From contig NZ_JBGCCT010000006.1 of the NCBI RefSeq assembly GCF_041260665.1, positions 310,001-374,000 on the forward strand: 64,000 bases of DNA, read 5' to 3'. Shown piece after piece: positions 1 through 8,790 of this stretch. A program made the translations under genes and the position numbers. Below the pieces are notes generated by a model. The model saw nothing but the letters and a program-made list of their open reading frames with translations. It had not been told where the DNA came from and made no database searches. Within the stretch, counting starts at the first letter, position 1; each line of letters begins with the position of its first letter. Source of the DNA: Catenulispora sp. GP43 (lineage in GTDB: Bacteria; Actinomycetota; Actinomycetes; Streptomycetales; Catenulisporaceae).

Positions 1-2
1 TC

Positions 3-530
3 GCCACCGCGCACTGCGAGGGCCGAGCCGTCCGCCTGGGCTGCACGCTCGACGACTTCAACGCCATGGAACCGGCGGTGGACGTGCACATCACGCCGAT
101 GGACCCGGCCCGCCCGCCCCGGCACGTCCCGGAGGAGGAGAACTCGGCCTGGCCGTTCTTCGACCTCGGCCCCAGCGAGCCCGCGCTGGGCCTGGCCGCC
201 CCCGAACCGGTGCTCATGCCCCGCATCGCCTACGACGACCACGTCCCGGTCGGCGAGTCGCGCATCTACCCGGGCGACCACGTCCACGCCAGCGACGGCA
301 CGATCGGCCACGTGCGCGGCGTCGTGGTGGCTCCGGAGGGCGACATGGTGACGCACATCCTGGTCGACGAGGGGCTGCTGCGCGGGCACAAGCGCGTCGC
401 GATCCCGATGGAGCTGGTCGGCGGCGTCGGCGTGGACGGTGTCCGGGTGCTGATGACGCGGCGGGAAGTGAAGGAACTGAGTCCCTGCGAGATCGTGGAG
501 CTCACCCCTGAGCTCACCCCTCCACTTTAA
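3..530 (+). CDS. PRC-barrel domain protein, 5' end outside window
   Basis: The frame is open from base 3 with no stop upstream, so the real start lies before the window; the first ATG inside is at 66. About 175 residues are visible. A proline-rich stretch precedes a segment with YPGDHVHASDGTIGHVRG, then THILVDEG and RVAIPMELV, the pattern of a PRC-barrel (a small beta-barrel also found in RimM and reaction-centre H subunits). Free-standing actinobacterial copies have no settled function. There is no signal peptide in the visible part. A weak hairpin follows the stop. Confidence 0.7.
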   Translation, partial: ATAHCEGRAVRLGCTLDDFNAMEPAVDVHITPMDPARPPRHVPEEENSAWPFFDLGPSEPALGLAAPEPVLMPRIAYDDHVPVGESRIYPGDHVHASDGTIGHVRGVVVAPEGDMVTHILVDEGLLRGHKRVAIPMELVGGVGVDGVRVLMTRREVKELSPCEIVELTPELTPPL

Positions 531-544
531 AGCTATACCCGACC

Positions 545-567
545 CCCGCTCTTGCGGCAAGGGCGGG
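545..567. terminator. Possible hairpin terminator after PRC-barrel gene
   Basis: Ten-base arms CCCGCTCTTG and CAAGGGCGGG with one G-T wobble and a 3-base loop lie 15 bases after the stop. No T tract follows, so this is only a candidate terminator. Confidence 0.35.
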
Positions 568-627
568 TGGATCGCGCACAATCATCGCCCGGAGCTTTGA
601 GCTGCGGCGACGGGAGATGATCAATAC

Positions 628-2232
628 ATGACAAGGGTCGAATATCAGGGGTCGGCGGAGCCGGCGGTCGTCATCGCCGGCGCCGGCCCGACCGGGCTGA
701 TGCTGGCCGCCGAGCTGGCGCTGGCCGGCGTGCAGGCGGCCCTGCTGGAACGCCGTCCCGATCAGGAGCTCGTCGGGCAGCGGGCGCTGGGCTTCTTCGC
801 CCGCACCATCGAGGTGTTCGACCAGCGCGGCATCGCCGAGCGCTTCCTGGAGCGGGCCAAGACCGGCCAGTTCGGCGGCTTCGGCTGGGTGCGCCTGGAC
901 ATCAGCGACTTCCCCACCCGCCACAACTACGGCGTCGGCCTGGCCCAGCGGCACATCGAGCGGGTCCTGGCCGACTGGGTGGCCGAACTCGGCGTGCCGA
1001 TCCGGTACGGCACCGAGATGACCGCCTTCAGCCAGGACGAGTCCGGCGTCACCGTCTCGCTGTCCGACGGCAGCACCTTGCGAACGCGCTATCTGGTCGG
1101 CTGCGACGGCGGCGGCAGCCTGGTCCGCAAGAGCGCCGGCATCGCCTTCCCCGGCTGGGAGGCCTCCTTCACCAGCCTGATCGGCGAGGCCGAGTTCGCC
1201 GAGGAACCGCCCTACGGCGTGCACCGTGACGACGGCGGCCTGCATTCCTTCGCCGCTCCGGACGAGCATGGCCTCACCCGCGTCATGGTCACCGAACCCC
1301 GGCTCGGCGGCGCCGAACGCCCGAGCCTGCGCGACCTGAGCCAGGCCCTGACCGCGGCCTTCGGCACGGACTACGGCCTGTACTCGGCCGCCTGGATCTC
1401 CCGCTTCAGCGACATGGCCCGCCAGGCCGGGACCTACCGCGACCGCCGCGTCCTGCTGGCCGGCGACGCGGCGCACGTGCACTCCCCGATGGGCGGCCAG
1501 GGCCTCGGCGTCGGCGTCCAGGACGCGGTGAACCTGGGCTGGAAGCTGGCCCAGGTGGTCAAGGGCACCGCCCCGGAAACCCTGCTCGACACCTACCACG
1601 CCGAGCGCCACCCGGTCGCCGCACGGGTCCTGCACAACACCCTGGCACAGGTGGCGCTCACCAGGACCGGCGCGCGCGCCGAGGCGCTGCGGGACATCGT
1701 GACGGAGCTGCTGGGGATGGACGAGCCGAGGCGGCGGATCGCGGGGATGATGACAGGGCTCGATATCCACTACGCCGGCACCGGTACGAAAATCAGCACC
1801 GGAACCAGCACGCAAGTCAGCACCGGCACCAGCACGCAAGTCAGCACCGGCACAGCTGCCGATGCCGACACCGGCGCCGCCGAAAGCGATGCCGCCGCCG
1901 AACTCCACCCGCTGATCGGCCGCCGCATGCCCGACCTGGACCTGCGCACTTCGGCCGGCGACCAGCGGGTCTTCACCCTGCTCCACGCCGCCCGCCCCGT
2001 GCTTCTCAGCTTCGCGGAGCCCGGCGCGTTCGACCTGACCGGCTGGTCAGATCGGGTCCGCCTGGCCGAAGCCGAAACCGCTGCCGCCGCCACCTGGGAA
2101 CTCCCCGTCCTCGGCCCCGTCCCCGCGCCGCAGGCCGTCCTCATCCGCCCCGACGGCTACGTCGCCTGGGCCGGCGGCCCTGCCGACGCAGGCCTCGCCG
2201 ACGCGCTGGCCGCCTGGTTCGGTCCCGCGTAG
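628..2232 (+). CDS. FAD-dependent aromatic monooxygenase (PHBH/PheA family)
   Basis: This is a 534-residue class A flavoprotein monooxygenase, expected to hydroxylate an aromatic or polyketide-like substrate with NAD(P)H and O2. Visible motifs are the Rossmann GAGPTGLMLAAELALAG near residue 18, the DG-type segment GCDGGGSLVRKSAG near 157, and GDAAHVHSPMGGQGLGVGVQD near 283. The C-terminal 110 residues look like the thioredoxin-like cap of the RdmE/PgaE type. An 80-residue Thr/Ser/Gly-rich linker holding a 24-bp tandem repeat separates the two parts. The ATG follows GGGAG. It is tail-to-tail with the GntR gene. No biosynthetic partner is nearby, so the substrate is unknown. Confidence 0.85.
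   Translation: MTRVEYQGSAEPAVVIAGAGPTGLMLAAELALAGVQAALLERRPDQELVGQRALGFFARTIEVFDQRGIAERFLERAKTGQFGGFGWVRLDISDFPTRHNYGVGLAQRHIERVLADWVAELGVPIRYGTEMTAFSQDESGVTVSLSDGSTLRTRYLVGCDGGGSLVRKSAGIAFPGWEASFTSLIGEAEFAEEPPYGVHRDDGGLHSFAAPDEHGLTRVMVTEPRLGGAERPSLRDLSQALTAAFGTDYGLYSAAWISRFSDMARQAGTYRDRRVLLAGDAAHVHSPMGGQGLGVGVQDAVNLGWKLAQVVKGTAPETLLDTYHAERHPVAARVLHNTLAQVALTRTGARAEALRDIVTELLGMDEPRRRIAGMMTGLDIHYAGTGTKISTGTSTQVSTGTSTQVSTGTAADADTGAAESDAAAELHPLIGRRMPDLDLRTSAGDQRVFTLLHAARPVLLSFAEPGAFDLTGWSDRVRLAEAETAAAATWELPVLGPVPAPQAVLIRPDGYVAWAGGPADAGLADALAAWFGPA
1804..1851 (+). repeat. 24-bp tandem repeat inside monooxygenase linker
   Basis: There are two exact copies of a 24-bp unit beginning ACCAGCACGCAAGTC, with a degenerate partial copy just upstream. 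They encode in-frame TSTQVSTG repeats, lengthening the linker between the FAD/substrate part and the C-terminal thioredoxin-like part of the protein. Confidence 0.9.
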
Positions 2233-2239
2233 CCCAGCC

Positions 2240-3022
2240 TCACCCCGCTGCCCCAGTTGCCCCCGCTGCCCCCATCCCCGGCACCATGTGCTGCCGCGTC
2301 ATAGGCGTCGAGGCCAGCGAGTTGTGCACCACGAACGCCACGCTGCCGGGCACGTACCGGTCCTCCGACCACTCCAGCGGCATCCCCGCCGGATCCGTCG
2401 TGCGCCGCCGCTCCCGCAACAGCGGGTCGCCGGCGGCGCAGCCCAGCAGGGCGGCGTCCTCGGGGTCGGCGTGCGCCAGGTCGATGGTGTGCTCGGCGTC
2501 CGCGACGAAGACGCCGGCGCGCTCCAGGTACTCGGTGACGGACACCGTGTCCGTCGGCAGCGTCTCCACGATCGTTCCCACCGCCTCAGGGTACGCCGTG
2601 CGCTCCAGCATCGCCGGGCGGCCCGACAGCAGCCTGAGGCGCACCACTCGCAGCACCCTGGCATGATCGTCGACGCGCATGTGGCGCTGCTCGTCGGGGT
2701 CGGCGGGGTGCCAGCCCTGGCGGACCACGCGGCCCTCGGGCGTCTCGCCGATGGAGCGGGCCCAGCGCGCGAAGCTCTGCATCTGCGCGAAGTCCTGCAC
2801 CGGCGCGTCGTCCAGCACCACGCGGCGGGTCCCGCGCCGGGAGGTGACCAGGCCGTCCTGCCGCAGCAGCATCAGCGCCTGGCGGATGGTGCCGCGTGAG
2901 ACCTCGAACTGCTCGGCCAGCGCCCCCTCGCTGGGGAGCTTGCCACCCGGGCCGTATGCGTGCTCTGTGATGGCATGTCGCAGTTCTTCGGCGATGCGCC
3001 GGTATCTCGGTTCCTGGGTCAC
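2240..3022 (-). CDS. GntR-family (HutC/UTRA) transcriptional regulator
   Basis: A 260-residue regulator. The N-terminal winged helix (residues 5-75) has the GntR signature LPSEGALAEQFEVSRGTIRQAL, here broken as KLPSEGALAEQF then VSRGTIRQAL. A UTRA ligand-binding domain follows (about 90-235) with the usual LRVVRLRLLSGRPAMLER and ERRRTTDPAGMPLEWSEDR strands. It is divergent from the ABC importer operon at 3207, with two operator-like elements between, so it most likely represses that operon and itself. The C-terminus is Gly/Ala-rich from an 18-bp near-repeat that runs up to the stop codon. Confidence 0.88.
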   Translation of the reverse strand: MTQEPRYRRIAEELRHAITEHAYGPGGKLPSEGALAEQFEVSRGTIRQALMLLRQDGLVTSRRGTRRVVLDDAPVQDFAQMQSFARWARSIGETPEGRVVRQGWHPADPDEQRHMRVDDHARVLRVVRLRLLSGRPAMLERTAYPEAVGTIVETLPTDTVSVTEYLERAGVFVADAEHTIDLAHADPEDAALLGCAAGDPLLRERRRTTDPAGMPLEWSEDRYVPGSVAFVVHNSLASTPMTRQHMVPGMGAAGATGAAG

Positions 3023-3067
3023 CAGGAGTCCCCGCTTCCTCAGTCGTGGTGTTTCGTGATCTTAATA

Positions 3068-3100
3068 GTTGGCCAGACAACAAGGTGTTGGCCATACAAC
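3068..3100. promoter_or_regulatory. Tandem GntR operators between regulator and importer
   Basis: Two 14-bp elements, GTTGGCCAGACAAC (3068-3081) and GTTGGCCATACAAC (3087-3100), differ at one base and are spaced 19 bp start to start. Each has inverted GTTG...CAAC ends, as expected for a HutC-type dimer site. They lie 46 bp from the regulator start and 107 bp from the importer start. Binding is inferred. Confidence 0.65.
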
Positions 3101-3206
3101 TTCGATTTGTTCACCTGATACCGGGTTTCCGTCCACCTGGCATCCGCATAGTCCTTGCCGCGGGTGATCGCGGCCGACTCGGTGCCGCCCCGACCGGGAG
3201 GAAACT

Positions 3207-4364
3207 GTGAATCGACGTCTGACGGGCATCGCCGCCACCGCGGTCGTGCTCGCCCTGAGCGCGACCGCCTGCTCGTCGAGCAAGAGCTCCAGCGGCAGCG
3301 CCGCCGCGGCGGGGGGTGCCGCGGGCAAGAGCGCCGCGAAGGCCACCAGCGCCGCCGACCTGGGCGGCATGGACGCCCTCGTGGCCGCCGCGAAGAAGGA
3401 AGGCACGCTCAACGTCATAGCGCTGCCGAAGACCTGGGCCAACTACGGCGCCATCATGGACGCCTTCACCGCCAAGTACGGCATCAAGATCAACGACACC
3501 AACCCGGACGGCTCCAGCCAGGACGAGCTGAACGCGATCAAGCAGCTGGCCGGCAAGAGCAGCGCCCCGGATGTGGTGGACGTCGGCCAGGCCGCCGCCA
3601 CCGCCGGCGCCGCGGCGGGCCAGTTCGCGCCCTACCAGGTCGCCACCTGGTCGCAGATCGCTGACGCGCAGAAGGACTCCCAGGGCCTCTGGTACAACGA
3701 CTACGGAGGCTACATCGCCATCGGCTACGACGCCGACAAGGTGAAGAACCCGCCGACCAGCCTGAAGTCCCTGGACGACCCGCAGTACAAGTCGCAGGTG
3801 GGGCTCAACGGCGACCCGACCACGGCGAACGCCGCGCTGTCCGGCGTCCTGGCCGCGTCCCTGGCCAACGGCGGCAGCCTGGACAACGTCCAGCCCGGCA
3901 TCGACTTCTTCGCCAAGCTGAAGAAGGACGGCGTCTACGTCCCGGTCAAGGCCACCGAGGCCACCATTCAGTCCGGCACCACGCCGATCACCATCGACTG
4001 GGACTACCTGCAGGCCTCGGCCGCGTCCGACCTGAAGGCCAAGGGCGTCAACTGGAAGGTCGTCGTGCCCTCCGACGGTCTGTTCGGCGGCTTCTACAAC
4101 CAGGCGATCAGCGCCACCGCGCCGCACCCGGCCGCCGCGCGCCTGTGGGAGGAATTCCTGTACTCCGCCGACGGCCAGAACCTGTGGCTCAAGGGCATGG
4201 CCCGTCCGGCCGAGCTCCCGGCGCTGCAGAAGGCCGGCACCGCCGACGCCACCGCGCTGGCCGCGCTGCCCGCCGTCACCGGCACCCCGCAGTTCGCGAC
4301 CCAGGACCAGATGACCGCCGCGTCCAAGCTCGTGGTGGCCGGCTGGGCGAAGGCGACCGGCTGA
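3207..4364 (+). CDS. ABC importer substrate-binding lipoprotein (POPT type)
   Basis: A 385-residue cluster-D type solute-binding protein. The signal peptide ends in a lipobox (SATAC, Cys at residue 22), and a Ser/Gly/Ala-rich tether follows. The core has the pattern of Fe3+/polyamine/2-aminoethylphosphonate binders: an early LNVIALPKTWANYG strand, then GLWYNDYGGYIAIGYD, and a late GFYNQAISATAPHP. The GTG start is preceded by GGAGG with 5 bases between. First gene of a four-gene operon. The ligand is not deducible from sequence; phosphonate or polyamine is most plausible given the UTRA regulator. Confidence 0.85.
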   Translation: MNRRLTGIAATAVVLALSATACSSSKSSSGSAAAAGGAAGKSAAKATSAADLGGMDALVAAAKKEGTLNVIALPKTWANYGAIMDAFTAKYGIKINDTNPDGSSQDELNAIKQLAGKSSAPDVVDVGQAAATAGAAAGQFAPYQVATWSQIADAQKDSQGLWYNDYGGYIAIGYDADKVKNPPTSLKSLDDPQYKSQVGLNGDPTTANAALSGVLAASLANGGSLDNVQPGIDFFAKLKKDGVYVPVKATEATIQSGTTPITIDWDYLQASAASDLKAKGVNWKVVVPSDGLFGGFYNQAISATAPHPAAARLWEEFLYSADGQNLWLKGMARPAELPALQKAGTADATALAALPAVTGTPQFATQDQMTAASKLVVAGWAKATG

Positions 4365-4365
4365 C

Positions 4366-5361
4366 GTGACCGCATCCGCCCCGGCGGACGTCCCGGCCGG
4401 CGTGGGAGAACCCACGCCGGCCGCTGCGGCGTCCCCGCTCCCAGCCGCGGGCCCGCGCGGCCTCGGCGCCCTGGCCGGCCGCGCCGGCCGCGCCGGCCGC
4501 CCGCGCCGCGCCCGCCGCTCCCGCCCCGTGGACCTGCTGGGCCTGCTGCCGTTCGCGGCATACGTGGCCGTGTTCCTCGGCGCCCCGGCCTACGCGGTGA
4601 TCACCGCCGCCTTCAAGGACGACTCTGGCAACCCCACGCTGTCGAACGTCACCACGACGTTGAAGGACCCTTACCGGCACGCCTTCACCGTCAGCATCGA
4701 GCTGTCCGTGTTCAGCGCCGTCCTCGGCGCGGTCCTGGGGCTCGCGCTCGCGGTGGCGGTCTCCGGCGCGCGCCGTGACGGCTTCGTGCACCGCGCGGTC
4801 ACCACCGGCTCCGGCGTGCTGGCCTACTTCGGCGGCCTGCCGCTGGCGTTCGTCTTCCTGGCCACGCTGGGTCCCCAGGGCCTGGTCACCAAGTGGCTGA
4901 ACAGCGCCGGCTACAACCTCACCCAGCACGGCTTCGTGCTGTGGAACATGGCCGGCCTGGTGCTGGTCTACCTCTACTTCCAGATCCCGCTGATGCTGCT
5001 GGTGATCTTCCCGGCGCTGGACGGCCTGCGGCCGCAGTGGGAGGAGGCCGCGCGCAGCCTGGGCGCCTCGCGCCTGCAGTACTGGCTCCGCGTCGGCGGC
5101 CCGCTGCTCGCGCCGCCCTTCCTGGGCGCGCTGCTGCTGCTGTTCGCCAACGCCTTCGCCGCCTATGCGACCGCGTACGCGCTGAGCACGGGCAGCGTCC
5201 CGCTGGTGCCGATCCAGATCGGCTCGGTGATGTCCGGCAACGTGCTGGCCGGACAGGAGAACATCGGCAACGCGCTGGGTCTGTGGATGATCGTGGTGGT
5301 CGGCCTGGTCGTGGTCGCCTACACGCTGCTCCAGCGCCGGACGGCGAGGTGGCTGCGGTGA
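4366..5361 (+). CDS. ABC importer permease 1
   Basis: A 331-residue inner-membrane permease of the CysTW/PotB type. A 45-residue Pro/Ala/Arg-rich cytoplasmic N-terminus precedes about six membrane segments. The EAA loop is visible as WEEAARSLGASRLQYWLRVGGP near residue 225. The GTG start is one base after the stop of the binding-protein gene, and its stop overlaps the next start as GTGA, so the genes are translationally coupled. Confidence 0.88.
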   Translation: MTASAPADVPAGVGEPTPAAAASPLPAAGPRGLGALAGRAGRAGRPRRARRSRPVDLLGLLPFAAYVAVFLGAPAYAVITAAFKDDSGNPTLSNVTTTLKDPYRHAFTVSIELSVFSAVLGAVLGLALAVAVSGARRDGFVHRAVTTGSGVLAYFGGLPLAFVFLATLGPQGLVTKWLNSAGYNLTQHGFVLWNMAGLVLVYLYFQIPLMLLVIFPALDGLRPQWEEAARSLGASRLQYWLRVGGPLLAPPFLGALLLLFANAFAAYATAYALSTGSVPLVPIQIGSVMSGNVLAGQENIGNALGLWMIVVVGLVVVAYTLLQRRTARWLR

Positions 5362-6218
5362 CCGCTCTCATTTCCGACCCGGCGGGCCTGCAGAGCCCGG
5401 CGACGGTGCGCCCCGGCCGGACGCCGCGCCGCCGGCCGAAGATCGGCCGCGCGGTGCTTCTGCTGCTGTTCGCGGCCTACTTCTTCGTCCCGCTCTACGC
5501 GGCGATCGACTTCACCCTCGGCGGCAGCCGCCGCAACATGGGGCACACGCTGTCGGTCTGGACCGGCCTGGTCCACCAGGAGGGTTTCACCACCAACCTG
5601 ATGACCTCGCTGAAGATCGCCGGCCTGACCGTGGTGCTGCTGCTGGTCCTCATGGTGCCGACGATGGCCTGGCTGCACCTGCGCCTGCCGCACCTGCGCC
5701 GCGTGGTCGAGGGCGTCTGCCTGCTGCCGATGGCGATCCCGGCCGTGGTCATCGCCAACGGCATCCTCGGGGCGTTCAAGTCCTGGCCGCAGTCGATCAC
5801 CGGCTCCTCCTGGATCCTGATCCTGGAGTACGTGATCCTGGCGCTGCCGTTCACCTACCGCTCGCTGGACGCCGGCCTGTCGGCGATCCCGCTGACCACC
5901 ATGGTGGAGGCGGCGCGCAGCCTCGGCGCGAGCTGGCCGACGACGCTGTGGCGGGTCGTGGTGCCGAACATCCGCACCGCCATCGCCTCGGCCGGCATCC
6001 TCGGCGCGGCGCTGGCCCTGGGCGAGTTCACCATCGCGAACCTGTTGCTGCTCAACACCTTCCCGGTCTGGACCGACCAGGCCGGCCAGCAGGACGGCGA
6101 GGTCGCGACCACCGCCTCGATGCTGATCCTGTTCCTGTCCTGGCTGCTGCTGATGCTGGTGTCGCATCTGGGCCGCGGCCGTACGAAGAAGTCCCCGAAG
6201 TTGCGGAGAAGCAAGTGA
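5358..6218 (+). CDS. ABC importer permease 2
   Basis: A 286-residue PotC-like permease with about six membrane helices. The EAA loop reads VEAARSLGASWPTTLWRVVVP near residue 180. The frame is open far upstream, but the GTG at 5358 is chosen because it forms a GTGA overlap with the stop of permease 1 and gives a normal family length. It pairs with permease 1 and the ATPase downstream. Confidence 0.88.
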   Translation: MTALISDPAGLQSPATVRPGRTPRRRPKIGRAVLLLLFAAYFFVPLYAAIDFTLGGSRRNMGHTLSVWTGLVHQEGFTTNLMTSLKIAGLTVVLLLVLMVPTMAWLHLRLPHLRRVVEGVCLLPMAIPAVVIANGILGAFKSWPQSITGSSWILILEYVILALPFTYRSLDAGLSAIPLTTMVEAARSLGASWPTTLWRVVVPNIRTAIASAGILGAALALGEFTIANLLLLNTFPVWTDQAGQQDGEVATTASMLILFLSWLLLMLVSHLGRGRTKKSPKLRRSK

Positions 6219-7258
6219 GTGCCCCGTCCGTCGAACTCGTCAAACTCAGCCGCTCCTTCGGCGGCGTCGCAGCGCTCGACGGCCTGGACCTGACCGTCGA
6301 GCCCGGAACCCTGACCTGCATGCTGGGCCCCTCGGGCTGCGGCAAGACCACGGCGCTGCGCATCATCGCCGGGCTCGAGCACAGCGACGGCGGCGAGGTG
6401 CGGGTCGGCGGCCAGGACATCGCCCGCGTTCCGGCGAACAAGCGGGACATGGGCATGGTGTTCCAGTCCTACAGCCTGTTCCCGAACCTGGACGCCCGCG
6501 ACAACGTCGCCTTCGGCCTGCGCATGCGTGGCATGGGCGCGGCCAAGCGCCGCGAGCGCGCCGGGGAACTGCTGGAGCTGGTGGGCCTGTCGGCGCACGC
6601 GGACAAGTACACGCACCAGATGTCCGGCGGCCAGCAGCAGCGCGTGGCGCTGGCCCGGGCGCTGGCGATCGAGCCGCGGGTGCTGCTGCTGGACGAGCCG
6701 CTGTCGGCGCTGGACGCGGTGGTCCGGGTCCAGCTGCGCGAGGAGATCCGCTCGCTGCAGACCCGCCTGGGCATCACGACCGTGTTCGTCACGCACGACC
6801 AGGAGGAGGCGCTGAGCGTCTCCGACCAGGTCGCGGTGATGCGCGCCGGGCGCCTGGAGCAGTGTGCCGCGCCGGCCGAGGTCTACGCCGAGCCGGCGAC
6901 GCCCTTCGTCGCGGAGTTCATCGGCACCATGAACCGGCTGCCGGGCACCCTGGCCGCCGACGGCCAGACCGTCGAGGTGGCCGGCCGCCGCCTGGTCGTC
7001 CGGGAGGCGGAGGGACCGCGATCGGGAGGGGAGGTCGCGGTCCTCATCCGGCCCGAGGCGGTCCGGTTCGAGCCGTCCGAGGACGGCGCGGCCACGGTGC
7101 GCCAGGCCGGGTTCCGCGGCCCGATCACCCGGATCACCGCGGTGCTGCCGGACGGGACCGAGGTGCTCTCCGACGTGCCCAGCGCCGCGGCCGCCGACCT
7201 GGTGCCGGGGGCCCGGGCCGCCGTGGTGCTGGACGACGCTCCGGTGATGGTGGTCTGA
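6215..7258 (+). CDS. ABC importer ATPase (PotA/FbpC type)
   Basis: A 347-residue ATPase. Walker A is GPSGCGKTT near residue 38, the Q loop is [14 protein letters not shown], the signature is [15 protein letters not shown], Walker B is [12 protein letters not shown], and the switch His is in [12 protein letters not shown]-terminal TOBE/OB domain (about 235-347) is typical of MalK/PotA-type importers. The start at 6215 makes a GTGA overlap with permease 2, though the frame is open upstream. Last gene of the importer operon; its stop lies in an 11-bp repeat array. Confidence 0.9.
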   Translation: MSAPSVELVKLSRSFGGVAALDGLDLTVEPGTLTCMLGPSGCGKTTALRIIAGLEHSDGGEVRVGGQDIARVPANKRDMGMVFQSYSLFPNLDARDNVAFGLRMRGMGAAKRRERAGELLELVGLSAHADKYTHQMSGGQQQRVALARALAIEPRVLLLDEPLSALDAVVRVQLREEIRSLQTRLGITTVFVTHDQEEALSVSDQVAVMRAGRLEQCAAPAEVYAEPATPFVAEFIGTMNRLPGTLAADGQTVEVAGRRLVVREAEGPRSGGEVAVLIRPEAVRFEPSEDGAATVRQAGFRGPITRITAVLPDGTEVLSDVPSAAAADLVPGARAAVVLDDAPVMVV

Positions 7259-7300
7259 ACCCGGCCGTGAACCCGGTCTGAACCCGGTCTGAACCCGGTC
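7256..7300 (+). repeat. 11-bp tandem repeats starting at the ATPase stop codon
   Basis: There are three exact copies of TGAACCCGGTC (7268-7300) and one variant copy whose TGA is the gene's stop codon (7256-7266). Relative to the ATPase frame the later TGA triplets fall in frame 0 and then in both other frames. Confidence 0.9.
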
Positions 7301-7392
7301 CGAGGCCCGGCCGGTTCGTCCAGGTCCGGGCCGGTCTGCTCACGGGTTTCTCACGGAATCCGCGAAGAACCCTTGTCAGTTGTTCGCGGGGC

Positions 7393-8016
7393 GTGCAGCT
7401 TGTAACCGTGGACGGGCGGTTCGACGCTTGGGCCCCGGACTACGAGGCCAGCGCGTTGCAGGACGTGTTCTACACGCGCCTGCACCGCAGGGTCCTGGCG
7501 TTCGCGTCCGGGGCGCCGGACGCGCCGCGCCGGATTCTGGACGTCGGCTGCGGCACCGGCCGCCTGCTGCGCACGGCCTCAGCCGCGTTCCCGGACGCGC
7601 ACCTGGTCGGCGTGGACATCTCGGCCGGGATGCTGGAGCAGGCCCAGGCGATGACCGGGCCGGGGGAGGGCGGCGCCTTCGTGCGCGGCGACTCCGCCGC
7701 GCTGCCCTTCGCCGACGGCGCCTTCGGCGTCGTGACCTGCACCGCCTGCTCGCACCACTGGCAGGAGCCGACGGCGGCGCTGGCCGAGCTGCGCCGGATC
7801 ACCGCCGCCGACGGACTGCTGGCGCTGGCGCATCTGCAGGGGGTCGCGCCGTGGGACCCGCCGGGCGCCCGGCAGATCCGGCGGCGCGGCGTGCGCATCT
7901 CCTCCGGGCTAGCCGTCCCGCTGCTCGACAGCGGTTTCCGGATCGCTGACGCCGCGCTGTTCGCCGAGTGTCCCCTCATGCCCGCGACCGTCGTGCTGTG
8001 CGCGCGGAAGCGGTAG
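7393..8016 (+). CDS. Class I SAM-dependent methyltransferase
   Basis: A 207-residue UbiE/COQ5-like methyltransferase. Motif I is ILDVGCGTGRLL near residue 48, motif II LVGVDISAGMLEQA, and FADGAFGVVTCTACSHHW marks the post-motif region. Start is GTG 7393; GTG 7408 is an equally short alternative. The substrate is unknown. The 3' end overlaps the convergent PAP2 gene by 108 bases. Confidence 0.8.
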   Translation: MQLVTVDGRFDAWAPDYEASALQDVFYTRLHRRVLAFASGAPDAPRRILDVGCGTGRLLRTASAAFPDAHLVGVDISAGMLEQAQAMTGPGEGGAFVRGDSAALPFADGAFGVVTCTACSHHWQEPTAALAELRRITAADGLLALAHLQGVAPWDPPGARQIRRRGVRISSGLAVPLLDSGFRIADAALFAECPLMPATVVLCARKR

Positions 8017-8790
8017 CCAGGCCCCTGCGACCGCGCGGCGGCGCCACAGCCTGGTCGCGGCGTAGCGGATCGCGAAGGCCAGCCCCAGGTTGAGCGCGCC
8101 GCCGACGGCGTCGAGCACGAAGTGATTGCCGGTGGCCATGATGACGACGAACGTGAACAGCGGATAGAGCAAGCCCGCGATGCGGATCCAGCGGTGTCCG
8201 GCGTAGCGGTAGAGCATGATCCCGCACCAGCCGGACCAGGCGATGTGGTCGCTGGGCATGGCGGCGTACTGGTTGGAGACCGAGTCGATGCCGGAGTTGC
8301 CCCAGGAACCCCAGGTGTGGTGCGTGACCACGGTGTTGATGAAGCCGGCGCCGGGCAGGAAGCGGGGCGGGGCCAGGGCGAAGAAGTAGAAGCCGACCAG
8401 GCTGGACACCGTGACGGTGAACAGGACGATCCGCTCGGTGCGGTAGGCCTGCGGATGGCGGACGTAAAGCCATACCAGGACGCCGATGGTGATGAGGAAG
8501 TGCAGGGTCGCGTAGTAGTAGTTCATGCCGACGATCAGCGGTGTGATCTTGTCGACCGCGTGGTTGACCGTGAGCTCGATGTCGATGTGCAGCCGGTGCT
8601 CGAAGCGCAGGACCGACCCGGCCCGCCGAGTGGCGGTCGCCTTCTGGCCGGGGACCGCGTTGCGGGTCACGGTGTACAGGCTGTAGCCGACGACGATCAG
8701 CGCCAGTTCGGTCCACAGGCGCGGACGGCCTTGCCGGCCGGGGGAGAGGACGCGCCGGAGCGGAGTTCCGGCCGGCTTGGTTGCGCTCAC
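7909..8790 (-). CDS. PAP2-superfamily membrane phosphatase/transferase
   Basis: A 293-residue integral membrane protein with about six helices, resembling bacterial Aur1/inositol-phosphotransferase-like PAP2 proteins. The catalytic signature parts visible are AAMPSDHIAWSGW (motif 2 His) and ATGNHFVLDAVGG (motif 3 His and Asp). It probably acts on a lipid phosphate at the outer membrane face. The GTG start overlaps the stop of lgt as GTGA, so it is coupled to lgt. The last 40 residues are hydrophilic and overlap the methyltransferase gene on the other strand; this tail may be dispensable. Confidence 0.8.
   Translation of the reverse strand: MSATKPAGTPLRRVLSPGRQGRPRLWTELALIVVGYSLYTVTRNAVPGQKATATRRAGSVLRFEHRLHIDIELTVNHAVDKITPLIVGMNYYYATLHFLITIGVLVWLYVRHPQAYRTERIVLFTVTVSSLVGFYFFALAPPRFLPGAGFINTVVTHHTWGSWGNSGIDSVSNQYAAMPSDHIAWSGWCGIMLYRYAGHRWIRIAGLLYPLFTFVVIMATGNHFVLDAVGGALNLGLAFAIRYAATRLWRRRAVAGAWLPLPRAQHDGRGHEGTLGEQRGVSDPETAVEQRDG

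Noticed and set aside
514-1986. Long minus-strand frame over the first monooxygenase
   Set aside because: It is the antisense shadow of a clearly recognisable flavin monooxygenase.
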